A DNA stretch of 64,000 bases from a bacterium (GTDB lineage Bacteria > Desulfobacterota > Desulfocorpusculales > Desulfocorpusculum), in the NCBI GenBank assembly GCA_037481695.1, contig JBBFLE010000001.1, positions 316,989 to 380,988 of the forward strand. The letters run 5' to 3'. The notes under the pieces were generated by a model. It did no database searches. It was not told where the DNA came from and saw only the letters and a list, made by a program, of their open reading frames with translations. Positions 37,084-44,655 of this stretch are shown here, piece by piece. The position numbers and the translations under genes are program-made. Each line of letters starts with the position of its first letter. The first letter of the stretch is position 1.

Positions 37084-37707
37084 CTAACCCTTTCTGAGAG
37101 CCCTTATTCTCTTGATGAGCCCTCCTGCCTGGGCCTTGACCAGGTAGTCTATTACCTGTTTGCGGGTGTAGCGCGGCCGTAGAATCCAGCGCCTTATTAC
37201 CCCAAAGACTCCACTGTAAACAAGGAAATTGGCCTCCATGAAGGGATCCATGCCCCAGGCCCCATCCAGGGCTTCTTCGATGATCCTTTGGAAAAACTCC
37301 ACGATCTCCGATTCCCTTTGGAGGATGATCTTTAGGTAGTCGGCCCTCACGTACTTGGCCTGGGTGTAGGCCAACATAACCTGGTCTTCCAACTCCATGG
37401 CGCTTTCCACAAATGCCCTGAAGGTGGACTCCAGTCTCGAGAGGGGATCCTGGCAGGGAGGCCCCTGCGCCTTGAGCTTTCCATAAAAGGAGTTGCAGTA
37501 GTTCTCGAAGAAGAGATAGAGAATATCGTCTTTGCTCTTCACATAGTCATAGATGCTTCCAAGCCCTATGCCGGCCTCTTCGGCTATTTCCCTAACCGTG
37601 GCTTTGTGGTAGCCCTTCTCCTTGAAGACCCTAATGGCCCCCTCTATGATTTGCCTTCGCTTCTCGTCTATGAGCTGACGGTCCTTAACCTTGGATTCCA
37701 CCTGCAC
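37084..37707 (-). CDS. TetR-family regulator heading the methylmalonyl-CoA operon
   Basis: About 207 aa. The N-terminal helix-turn-helix runs RRQIIEGAIRVFKEKGYHKA and VREIAEEAGIGLGSIYDYVKSKDDILYLFF; the C-terminal ligand domain (YRF-type FRAFVESAMELED, EIVEFFQRII) resembles regulators of acyl-CoA genes. The frame opens at ATG 37764, but the predicted promoter puts RNA start near 37760, so I prefer GTG 37707 with GGGAG nine bases upstream. As the first gene of the operon it probably represses itself and the pathway, released by an acyl-CoA; ligand is unknown. Confidence 0.9.
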   Translation of the reverse strand: MQVESKVKDRQLIDEKRRQIIEGAIRVFKEKGYHKATVREIAEEAGIGLGSIYDYVKSKDDILYLFFENYCNSFYGKLKAQGPPCQDPLSRLESTFRAFVESAMELEDQVMLAYTQAKYVRADYLKIILQRESEIVEFFQRIIEEALDGAWGMDPFMEANFLVYSGVFGVIRRWILRPRYTRKQVIDYLVKAQAGGLIKRIRALRKG

Positions 37708-37750
37708 GGGTGATTTCTCCCAAGTGGCATATGTTTTTGGGGCAGGTCCC

Positions 37751-37762
37751 GAACAAACGTTC
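37751..37762. promoter_or_regulatory. candidate operator in the tetR leader
   Basis: GAAC, four bases, GTTC: an imperfect 12-base inverted repeat right at the predicted transcription start of the tetR-fum-sdh-suc operon. Short, so it may be chance; position fits autorepression. Confidence 0.3.
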
Positions 37763-37766
37763 ATTC

Positions 37767-37794
37767 ATCATATTCAGAGATCGGTTATTGTCAA
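37767..37794 (-). promoter_or_regulatory. sigma-70-type promoter of the methylmalonyl-CoA operon
   Basis: On the minus strand TTGACA (37794-37789, six of six) and TATGAT (37772-37767, five of six) are separated by 16 bases. RNA would begin near 37760 and cover tetR and the downstream genes. Nothing else in the adjoining intergenic stretch comes close to consensus. Confidence 0.7.
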
Positions 37795-38097
37795 GTGGAA
37801 ATTAGCCAGGCCTGAACCGGGGAAGACCACTTTGGGGGAATAAGGCTTCTTTGAGCATAAAGGAGTTCATCCAGAAGATCGTGGAGCTAGCCCCCCAATT
37901 CAGTGGTTGTAAATAGTTTGGAATATGTGCACAAGCAGTAGGCTTGGAGGCTCGGCTGTACCGATCCTTGGAGTTCCTGGCTCTTTGTCAGGTGAGTCTT
38001 TCTAGGGAGGGCAACCTGGCAGCATCTTGCCTTACAAGCTGGTCATAGTTGGCACCCTATGCCCTAGCAGCAGTTTCAGTTGCTCATTTGTAGCCTA
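37795..38097. other. intergenic region upstream of the operon promoter
   Basis: About 300 bases between the promoter and the radC stop. No plausible ORF, no strong hairpin with T-tract, no tRNA-like fold seen. The radC transcript reads toward the promoter here. Confidence 0.5.
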
Positions 38098-38835
38098 TCA
38101 ATGCGGGTAAAAACCCTTTCGGTCCAGTTCTTCCTGGAAACGTTCTATGTGACCCAGCTCTGCCAGACTGCTGTACGTTCCCTCACCTATTATGAGATGA
38201 TCCAAGAGCCTCATGCCCATCACCCGTGCGGCCATGACAAGATCCCTGGTTATGCGAATATCATCCTGGGATGGTTTGGGATCTCCTGAGGGATGATTGT
38301 GAACCGTCACCATGGCTGCTGCATGCACCTCCAAGGCCCTCCGGATCACTTCCCTGGGGTACACTGCGCTGGTGTTGATGGTGCCCTGGAACATATCCTC
38401 CACTTTCAGAATACGGTTTTGGCTGTCCAGAAAGAGGACCTTGAAAACCTCCCTTTTTAGGTCCCTCATGCTGTGGTACAGGTATTCGAAGACCTCTTGG
38501 GAAGATCCCAGCTTGTACGGCATGCCCTCCAGCCTGTCCTCCAGGAATCTCCTGGCCACACCATGCACCAGTTTGAGGGCCAGGGAATTGCGAGGACCTA
38601 CACCAGGAATCTCGAGCAACTGTTCGGAGGGGGCCTCAAGTACATGCCTCAGGCTTCCGAATCTTTTTATGGCCGCCCGGGCCATGGGCTTACAATCTCG
38701 CCTGGGTGTGCCGAGAGTAAGCAGAAGTTCCAGAAGCTCCTCATCAGTGAGGGCTTCAATACCTCGATCCAGAAACTTCTGTCTGAGCCTCTCTCTGTGC
38801 CCTTCCAGTTTTGAGTTCCTTGCTCGTTGCCCCAT
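38098..38835 (-). CDS. radC: RadC / MPN (JAMM) domain protein
   Basis: 245 aa. An N-terminal helix-hairpin-helix segment (ELLELLLTLGTPRRDC, LLEIPGVGPRNSLALKLV) precedes a JAMM domain with VHNHPSGDPKPSQDD plus an upstream Glu (KVEDMFQGTINTS), the metal-binding pattern of the RadC family. A historical link of RadC to DNA repair is not firmly proven. Start at ATG 38835 is by analogy with homologues (MGQRARNSKLEGHRERL); the ribosome site is weak. It lies downstream of a strong terminator. Confidence 0.92.
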   Translation of the reverse strand: MGQRARNSKLEGHRERLRQKFLDRGIEALTDEELLELLLTLGTPRRDCKPMARAAIKRFGSLRHVLEAPSEQLLEIPGVGPRNSLALKLVHGVARRFLEDRLEGMPYKLGSSQEVFEYLYHSMRDLKREVFKVLFLDSQNRILKVEDMFQGTINTSAVYPREVIRRALEVHAAAMVTVHNHPSGDPKPSQDDIRITRDLVMAARVMGMRLLDHLIIGEGTYSSLAELGHIERFQEELDRKGFYPH

Positions 38836-38873
38836 GGAAAAGCAGCATAACAGAACCAGGCCCTTGTTTCCAG

Positions 38874-38901
38874 AAAAAAAGCCGGGGGGCATGCCCCGGC
38901 C
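38874..38901 (-). terminator. Rho-independent terminator
   Basis: Minus strand: GCCGGGG and its complement CCCCGGC around a six-base loop (38881-38900), followed directly by seven T (38880-38874). It closes the small zinc-protein gene and separates it from radC. The strongest terminator seen in the window. Confidence 0.85.
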
Positions 38902-38922
38902 TTTCATGAAAATTCATGATCT

Positions 38923-39144
38923 TCAGGCAATGGCCTTGGGCTTGCAAAGATGCTGGGCACTGGTGGCCACCCTGCCGCAGCTTTCGCAGAAGTACTGCAT
39001 GGCCCCCAGCTTTCCGCTGCAGACATGCTGCGGGCTCACCTTGGGAGTCCCGCAGAAGCTGCATTCTGTCTCATCCCCGCATGGGTTGCAAAGATGCCCT
39101 GGCTCATCGGCTATGGCCCCGCAGTTCTTACATGTGTAAGCCAT
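38923..39144 (-). CDS. 73-residue multi-CxxC zinc-binding protein
   Basis: Very good start: AAGGAGG six bases ahead of ATG 39144. The chain is a series of metal knuckles: YTCKNCGAIADEPGHLCNPC, ECSFCGTP, QHVC, YFCESCGR and AQHLC, so ten or so Cys and several His could hold two or three zinc ions. No other motif. I believe similar proteins occur in other Desulfobacterota but cannot name a function. It has its own promoter and terminator, so it is a stand-alone transcript of about 300 bases. Confidence 0.8.
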   Translation of the reverse strand: MAYTCKNCGAIADEPGHLCNPCGDETECSFCGTPKVSPQHVCSGKLGAMQYFCESCGRVATSAQHLCKPKAIA

Positions 39145-39193
39145 CACACTCCTCCTTAAGTTGGTTTCCGGCCCGGGCAGGCCTTTATTTTTC

Positions 39194-39221
39194 ATTAAAA
39201 CATCCCCTGGGCCCAGGTCAA
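39194..39221 (-). promoter_or_regulatory. promoter of the small zinc-protein gene
   Basis: Minus strand: TTGACC (39221-39216) and TTTAAT (39199-39194), each five of six consensus, 16 bases apart. Predicted leader about 43 bases to ATG 39144. The remaining stretch to 39477 shows no other clear signal. Confidence 0.55.
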
Positions 39222-39477
39222 GCACCTTATCTTTCTGGATGACTCCCAGGGTATGCCCTCTTTTTTTCTAGCCTGACCTCAACGGGCGGCAAAGGCCTAA
39301 CCCGTATGTTCTGCCCTCAGAAAACAAGGGAGCTCATCCCCATTAAATCTTCCTATGAACTGATTCATGTTCCAATGCGGCCTGCTTTCCCCTGAGGGGG
39401 CCTTTTGGAAAGAGGCTCAAGGGCAAACTAGCCCATACTGGGCAATGGTGCGGGCCAATCCCCAGAGGTGTGGTAAA

Positions 39478-40038
39478 ATGGTTTTGCAGATCTGGGAGAC
39501 ATATAAGATGCTTGTTCACGAATCTCCGGAGAAACTCACTTTACGGGAAGATCCAGGATGGGGGTGGGGGCTGGGGGGTGTTCTTGCTGCCATCGCAGTG
39601 GTTAGCCTGGCAGCTTCTTCAGGACTTTTCCAGGGCATCAGGTGGGTGTATCCCCTGACAAGAACCTTGGTCGCAACAGCTGCTTTGGGCATGCTTGCCG
39701 CCTCGGTGGTACTGCTTCTTAGGCCCAAGCATTGGATCCTGGAGATGGACCGCAAGCAAAGAAAAATGGTTCTTCTCAAGAAAAAACTTTGGCCTCGGAC
39801 AGTAAACATCTGGAGCTTTGGGGAGGTGGTGGGCACCAGGATTGTTGAGTCGGAGCAAAAAGGAAATTGCTGTTTCCTGGAGATTCTGGTGGGCTCCCAG
39901 GAGGGGACTCGGGTGGTGCATCGCTTTTTTTCTGACAAGCCCAGCTGCCAGAGGGCTGGCAGGGCCATAAAGCGCATACTTGAAGAACCCCCATGGGAGC
40001 CCCCTGCTGTGATACTCAGGGCCCGCATACGCATGTGA
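39478..40038 (+). CDS. two-helix membrane protein, unknown
   Basis: 186 aa from ATG 39478, chosen for GAGGTG eight bases upstream; the open frame extends to 39367. After a short polar N-terminus come two membrane helices (LGGVLAAIAVVSLAASSGLF and LVATAALGMLAASVVLLL), then a soluble C-terminal part of beta-rich character (HWILEMDRKQRKMVLLKKKL, FLEILVGSQEGTRVVHRFF) like bacterial PH-type or DUF membrane proteins. It ends four bases before the DUF1848 gene, so the two are probably one transcript. No known function. Confidence 0.65.
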   Translation: MVLQIWETYKMLVHESPEKLTLREDPGWGWGLGGVLAAIAVVSLAASSGLFQGIRWVYPLTRTLVATAALGMLAASVVLLLRPKHWILEMDRKQRKMVLLKKKLWPRTVNIWSFGEVVGTRIVESEQKGNCCFLEILVGSQEGTRVVHRFFSDKPSCQRAGRAIKRILEEPPWEPPAVILRARIRM

Positions 40039-40042
40039 TAAG

Positions 40043-40957
40043 ATGCAGATCATCTCGGCAAGCAGAAGGACCGACATCCCTGCCTTTTACATGCAATGGT
40101 TCATGATAAGGGTGGAGGAGGGCTTTGCCTACTATCCCAACCCCTTTGGCATGACCCTTCAGCGGGTATCTTTGCTTCCCACGGACGTGCACAGTATAGT
40201 GTTTTGGTCCAAGCATTACGGACCTCTCCTGGCAAATCTGGGGAAATTGCTGGATAAGGGCTACTGCATGTGTTTCCATTACACCATAAACAATGCCCCC
40301 CGCCTCCTGGAGCCCCACAGTCCTCCTTGGGAACTCTCGGTAAAGATCTTTGGGGAACTTGCCCTGGCAACCAGTCCCAAACAAGTCTTCTGGAGATTTG
40401 ACCCCATAGTCCTCACAAAAGAGCTTGACCACCGTTTTTACCTGAATCGCTTCAGGGAAATCGGGAGTAAGCTTCAAGGACTCACCGAACGCTGCTATTT
40501 CAGCTTCGTGAACCTCTATGGTAAGACCAAGAGCAAGATGCTGAAAAAAGGCATTTCCTGGATACAACCTTCCTTGCAGGAAAAAAGGGAGCTGGCTGGG
40601 GCCATGGCCGAGCTGGCAAGAGACTGGGGCATGAAGCTCCTGGCCTGCTGCCAGGAAGATCTCCTGGGTGACGGGATCCAGGGGGCCAGATGTATAGACG
40701 GGGAGCTTCTCTCAGAGCTTTTCCCAGATAAGCCTCCAGCACTGGACCCAGGATCTACAAGGCCAGGCTGCGGCTGCAGCAAAAGCCGCGACATAGGCAT
40801 GTACGACACATGCCCCATGGGATGCGTGTACTGCTATGCCTATCAGAGCAGGCAGCAGGCCTTGAATCATTTCAAGAAACATGACCCTATGGGCTGGACC
40901 CTGGTTGATATGTACAGAGGAAATCAAAGAGTTCCACAACACGTTACGCTGAAATAG
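40043..40957 (+). CDS. DUF1848 protein with C-terminal radical-SAM-like Cys motif
   Basis: 304 aa. The family start QIISASRRTDIPAFYMQWF and YYPNPF is plain, as are IVFWSKHYGPLL, FWRFDPIVLT and FSFVNLYGKT. Near the C-terminus CGCSKSRDIGMYDTCPMGC continues into VYCYA: Cys 257, 261 and 264 form CX3CX2C, the spacing that binds the [4Fe-4S] cluster of radical SAM enzymes, but at the end of the chain and not at the beginning. The catalytic activity is unknown. Its 3' end overlaps the convergent M20 gene by 14 bases. Confidence 0.85.
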   Translation: MQIISASRRTDIPAFYMQWFMIRVEEGFAYYPNPFGMTLQRVSLLPTDVHSIVFWSKHYGPLLANLGKLLDKGYCMCFHYTINNAPRLLEPHSPPWELSVKIFGELALATSPKQVFWRFDPIVLTKELDHRFYLNRFREIGSKLQGLTERCYFSFVNLYGKTKSKMLKKGISWIQPSLQEKRELAGAMAELARDWGMKLLACCQEDLLGDGIQGARCIDGELLSELFPDKPPALDPGSTRPGCGCSKSRDIGMYDTCPMGCVYCYAYQSRQQALNHFKKHDPMGWTLVDMYRGNQRVPQHVTLK

Positions 40958-42044
40958 CCCGCATGAGCTCCAGGTAAATTTCTGCAGCTTTATGTACTTG
41001 CTCCAGATAGACCCACTCTTGAGGGGAATGTGCCTGCTCCAGGCTACCAGGCCCCAGAAGAATGGTTTGAATGCCGGCTCCCCAAAGCAGGCTGGCATCC
41101 GAGTGGCTGGGGAAGGGTCCAGGCTCCCATGGTATGCCCTGCCTCTGGCAGATGTTTTTGAGAGCCTCCAGCACAGGGCCCCTCTCCACCACCCTGTATC
41201 CCCCGTGCACCGTGGTGAAACGTACCAAGGCTTCTAATTTGAGCTCTTCCTTAAGCCTAGAGATCATGTCTTCCAGCTCGGCCATGAGACTGCCAGCTGG
41301 CAGCTCCGGAGGCATGTGAAAGTCCAGCCATGCCTCACAGCGCTCAGGCACTGCAAACCCGCACGGAGAACTGAAAAGGTCCCTTATGTTGTATACCACC
41401 TCAGGCCTTTTCTCCCCCAGGTGTCTGGTCAGGCCGGAGATGATTTCCAACATGGCCTCCACAGGACTTTGCACCTGACGGGCCAGGGAGGCATGGACCC
41501 TTTTGCCTTGGGTGGAAAGCTGCATCTCCAAATAACCGTACTGACCCAGGCAGGCCTTGAGCTCAGTGGGCTCGCCTATGAGGGCCCAGGGGCAATGGAA
41601 GTCCTCCACAAGAACCCGTGCCCCGTCGCCTTCTTCCTCCTCCCCCACCACCAGCAACACACACGCAGCGGCCCGACTCCCCATCTGTTCCCATACAACG
41701 GTGAAGGCCTCCAACATGGCTGCACACCCGCCCTTCATGTCGGCTGTGCCCAGCCCCCAGGCCCTCTGTCCCCTTTGTTCGAAGCCGAACCGATCCAGAT
41801 CGTAGGCTGCCACAGTGTCCAGATGCCCCACCAGGGCCAGCTTGGGTTCACGGTCAGGAGGCACCAGAAGCAAGTTGTACCTGCGCTCGTCCACCTCTTG
41901 CCTCAGCACCGGAAGCCCCCGCCTTCGGCAATAGCTCCAGAGAAAATCCAGAATTTCCTCCTCCTTCCCCGAGGGGCTATAGATGTCTACCATGCGGCGC
42001 AGCAATCTTTTGAGGCGAGCAGGCTGAATAAGCGGCAACCTCAT
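40944..42044 (-). CDS. M20-family metallopeptidase/deacylase (ArgE/DapE-like)
   Basis: 366 aa from ATG 42044, which overlaps the GNAT stop by one base. LALVGHLDTV gives the first metal His and catalytic Asp, WGLGTADMKGGCAAMLE the bridging Asp, VVGEEEEGDGAR the catalytic Glu, IGEPTEL the next ligand and PSHSDASLLW the last His region. The central dimerisation domain is present. Likely removes an acyl group or dipeptide from an amino acid; acetylornithine, LysW-lysine or succinyl-DAP cannot be separated by eye. Coupling to an acetyltransferase is notable. Confidence 0.88.
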   Translation of the reverse strand: MRLPLIQPARLKRLLRRMVDIYSPSGKEEEILDFLWSYCRRRGLPVLRQEVDERRYNLLLVPPDREPKLALVGHLDTVAAYDLDRFGFEQRGQRAWGLGTADMKGGCAAMLEAFTVVWEQMGSRAAACVLLVVGEEEEGDGARVLVEDFHCPWALIGEPTELKACLGQYGYLEMQLSTQGKRVHASLARQVQSPVEAMLEIISGLTRHLGEKRPEVVYNIRDLFSSPCGFAVPERCEAWLDFHMPPELPAGSLMAELEDMISRLKEELKLEALVRFTTVHGGYRVVERGPVLEALKNICQRQGIPWEPGPFPSHSDASLLWGAGIQTILLGPGSLEQAHSPQEWVYLEQVHKAAEIYLELMRAISA

Positions 42045-42652
42045 CACTGTTTGCCCTGGCCATCTCGTTTGGAAGCTCCCTTGGCCGAAGCTTTTCTCCC
42101 ACCCAGGCGCTGGCGCATGTTGTCCAGGTTCATGGCCAGGTAAATATGCTCCTGGGGATGAGAGAAGCCCATCTTCTTGAAGAAACGAAGGGCCTGCTTG
42201 TTGTCGGCCTCGGTGTCCACAACCAGGATCCTGACCCCGCTTTCCAGCATGAGATCCAGGAGAGCATTGAAGAGTTTTTCGGCAACTCCTGTGCCGTGGA
42301 ACTCAGGTGCAACCCCCAGCCAGACCAGGTGTCCGTACTTCCAAGCTGAGCGACTCTTGGTCACCGTGGTCCCCATGGCAAAGCCCACCATGCGATCCCC
42401 TTCTTCAGCCACCAGGCATAATTCAGGATCGCTGTGGAAAAGATCTATGACCTCATGTTCATCCCATGTGCGATAAAGGTTGGGAACCTCTTCTGCAGTG
42501 AAAAGAGCCTCCCCCAGATGGAACACCTGGGCCAGGTCATCTATTTCCATGGGCCTGACACTTATGGACCATCTTTTTCTCCTCTTGTGCAGACTATGCA
42601 CCTGTGCCCCGTTGCCAGGCTGTGATTCAATTGCACTGGATTCTTGTTTCAT
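42044..42652 (-). CDS. GNAT-family N-acetyltransferase
   Basis: 202 aa. The GNAT core starts at ISVRPMEIDDLAQVFHLGE; the acetyl-CoA binding motif A is VWLGVAPEFHGTGVAEKLFNAL and motif B ends in QALRFFKKMGFSHPQEHIYL (partly). A basic, Gly/Lys-rich C-terminal tail (GGRKASAKGASKRDG) is unusual and may bind nucleic acid or be unstructured. ATG 42652 has GGAGG five bases upstream and a strong promoter. It is translationally coupled to the M20 gene, giving an acetylate/deacylate pair on one message; substrates unknown. Confidence 0.87.
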   Translation of the reverse strand: MKQESSAIESQPGNGAQVHSLHKRRKRWSISVRPMEIDDLAQVFHLGEALFTAEEVPNLYRTWDEHEVIDLFHSDPELCLVAEEGDRMVGFAMGTTVTKSRSAWKYGHLVWLGVAPEFHGTGVAEKLFNALLDLMLESGVRILVVDTEADNKQALRFFKKMGFSHPQEHIYLAMNLDNMRQRLGGRKASAKGASKRDGQGKQ

Positions 42653-42678
42653 GACGCCTCCGGCTTTCCTCCAGATCC

Positions 42679-42706
42679 ATTGTAGGGCAGTGTTGGGCCT
42701 TGTCAA
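42679..42706 (-). promoter_or_regulatory. promoter of the GNAT-M20 transcript
   Basis: Minus strand: TTGACA (42706-42701, perfect) and TACAAT (42684-42679, five of six) with a 16-base spacer; RNA would begin about 20 bases ahead of ATG 42652, leaving room for the GGAGG site. Confidence 0.65.
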
Positions 42707-42722
42707 CGCAACCCTTTATAAA
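42693..42722 (+). promoter_or_regulatory. weaker divergent promoter candidate for the alcohol dehydrogenase gene
   Basis: TTGGGC (42693-42698), 18-base spacer, TATAAA (42717-42722). It overlaps the opposing GNAT promoter, so the two could interfere. A perfect 12-base palindrome GGCTAGCTAGCC sits at 42764-42775 in the leader. Confidence 0.35.
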
Positions 42723-42831
42723 TGACCCCGTCCCGAATTAGAATCCAGAGGAAAGAGCCTTCGGGCTAGCTAGCCTGTGAAGGCCTGGGCTTGAGCCTCT
42801 ATATCCTTAGGAGACACAGGAGGGTCTATTC

Positions 42832-43875
42832 ATGCGGGCCATGGTCATAGACAAGATAAGCAGCCTTGTCCAGGAGCCGGATCCCCTTAGGCTGGTGGAG
42901 CTCCCCATGCCCGAACCCGGGCCCAAGGAGCTGCTGGTGGAGGTCTCCACATGCGGGGTTTGCCACACCGAGCTGGACGAGATAGAAGGTCGCACTCCTC
43001 CTGCCAGCCTTCCGGTGGTGCCAGGGCACCAGGTAGTGGGCAGGGTGAAGGCTTGCGGCAGCAAAGTGAGGCTTTTCAAGCCTGGAGATAGGGTGGGCAT
43101 AGGATGGATTCACGGCTCCTGCGGCCGCTGCGGGCACTGTAGATCAGGAAATGAAAACCTTTGCCCGGAATTCAGGGCCACAGGCAGGGATGTCAACGGG
43201 GGGTACGCTCAATACATGGTCGTGGGAGAAGAGTTTGCCTTCAAGGTGCCCCACGTGTTTTCTGACTCCGAGGCTGCCCCATTGCTCTGTGCCGGGGCCA
43301 TTGGATACAGGTCCTTGATGCTGGCCCAGATGAAAGACGGGGAAGCCTTGGGACTCACTGGCTTCGGAGCCTCAGCCCACCTGGTGTTGCAGATGGCGCG
43401 TTATCTTTATCCCAGAAGCCGGATCTATGTCTTTGCCAGAAGTGAGAAGCAGAGGGAATTTGCCTTGGAAATGGGAGCAACCTGGGCAGGGGACACCCTC
43501 GACATGCCACCAAGGCCACTGGATCGCATCATAGACACCACCCCGGCCTGGCTGCCGGTCTTGGAGGCCCTGGCCAGACTGGCTGGAGGTGGCCGCCTGG
43601 TCATAAATGCCATCAGGAAGGAGGACAGGGACAAGGAAGTATTGAAGGAGCTGGACTATGTGAAGCACCTCTGGATGGAAAAGGAGATAAAGAGCGTGGC
43701 CAATGTCTCCAGAAGAGACATCAGAGAGTTCCTTGAGCTTGCAGCGCAGATCCCCCTGAGGCCTCAGGTGCAAGAATTCTCCCTGGAGCAGGCGAATCTT
43801 GCCCTCAGGGAACTAAAGGCGCGCAAGATCCGGGGGGCCAAGGTCCTGTGTCTCAAGAAAACCCAAGACCCATGA
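42832..43875 (+). CDS. zinc-dependent alcohol dehydrogenase family protein
   Basis: 347 aa medium-chain dehydrogenase. Catalytic zinc: CGVCHTELDEIEGR and PVVPGHQVVGRV; structural zinc: GSCGRCGHCRSGNENLC; NAD(P) site: LGLTGFGASAHLVLQMA. The pattern of GHQVVG with HTELDEIEG matches the zinc-binding alcohol dehydrogenase family of the AdhA type that often acts on short aldehydes and alcohols. AGGAGGG ribosome site upstream. Neighbours do not fix the substrate. It could pair with the AOR in aldehyde/alcohol metabolism, but the two are 18 kb apart. Confidence 0.9.
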   Translation: MRAMVIDKISSLVQEPDPLRLVELPMPEPGPKELLVEVSTCGVCHTELDEIEGRTPPASLPVVPGHQVVGRVKACGSKVRLFKPGDRVGIGWIHGSCGRCGHCRSGNENLCPEFRATGRDVNGGYAQYMVVGEEFAFKVPHVFSDSEAAPLLCAGAIGYRSLMLAQMKDGEALGLTGFGASAHLVLQMARYLYPRSRIYVFARSEKQREFALEMGATWAGDTLDMPPRPLDRIIDTTPAWLPVLEALARLAGGGRLVINAIRKEDRDKEVLKELDYVKHLWMEKEIKSVANVSRRDIREFLELAAQIPLRPQVQEFSLEQANLALRELKARKIRGAKVLCLKKTQDP

Positions 43876-43938
43876 TTGGCCTCAAGGGCCTGTGAGCTTG
43901 GGGCTTTGGTCCTTGGGCAGAAAGGCCTACAGGCTGGC

Positions 43939-44637
43939 TCAAGTCTTGATCACTTCCTCTGTGTAAAAATCTCTGGGTAGGGAACCCTCTGCCATTTCCA
44001 TCAGGCGGATCCAGCCCTGCACCCTTTGTTTTCCGTAGGCCTCTTCCCAAGCCCTGACTATCCTTTGTACAGGCACGTCCTGGAAGCTTCCGTGGAAGGC
44101 CACATATTCCATGAACCTTTTTTGCTCTGAGTTGTAGGGCTGGAATATGGAGTCATGCCTGCCGTCAAACTCCAGGGGTTCAACTCTGTGCTTCTCACAA
44201 AGCTCCTTGTTGAAGGCCGGGGTGGCCTTCACCCACTTGCCCTCCAAGTGAAACTCCGTGAAGCCGTGGTAAACAAATAGGTCCGTGCCCATCCACTCTA
44301 TGAGCTGGCGAGTGGCCAGATGATTCCTGACATCGGCAAATCCCAGCCTGGAGGGGATCCCACAGGCCCTTCCCATAGCGCAAAGCAAGGAGGCCTTGCT
44401 CACGCAGTAACCTCTCTTGAGCTTTAGCACGCGGCTGGCCCTGTAATGCTCAGGCTTGTAAAAAGGAACATATGGATCGTACCAGATATTGTCCCTCACC
44501 CAGTAATAGAGCCTGACGGCCTTGTCAGTGGGATCAAAGGCCTTGCAGGTCACCTCCTGGGCCAAGATTGCCAGCTCAGGATCACAGCTATCCAGGATTG
44601 GGGTGGGCTCCAGATAAATTCTCAAATCCTCTTGCAT
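43939..44637 (-). CDS. transglutaminase-like cysteine protease-fold protein
   Basis: 232 aa. The transglutaminase core has AVRLYYWVRDNIWYDPY, the nucleophile region KRGYCVSKASLLCAMGRACGIP, the His in VYHGFTEFHLEGKWVKATPAF and the following Asp/Asn position (FN). Eukaryotic transglutaminases crosslink; bacterial relatives act mostly as peptidases or amidases. No signal peptide, so cytoplasmic. AGGAGGAG precedes the ATG. It is 18 bases after the phosphoethanolamine transferase gene and closes a five-gene run. Confidence 0.88.
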   Translation of the reverse strand: MQEDLRIYLEPTPILDSCDPELAILAQEVTCKAFDPTDKAVRLYYWVRDNIWYDPYVPFYKPEHYRASRVLKLKRGYCVSKASLLCAMGRACGIPSRLGFADVRNHLATRQLIEWMGTDLFVYHGFTEFHLEGKWVKATPAFNKELCEKHRVEPLEFDGRHDSIFQPYNSEQKRFMEYVAFHGSFQDVPVQRIVRAWEEAYGKQRVQGWIRLMEMAEGSLPRDFYTEEVIKT

Positions 44638-44655
44638 GAGAACTCTCCTCCTGGC

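Noticed and set aside
43865-43935. Terminator between the alcohol dehydrogenase and transglutaminase genes
   Set aside because: Only short imperfect complementarity around repeated GGCC/CAAG words; no stable stem with a T-tract.
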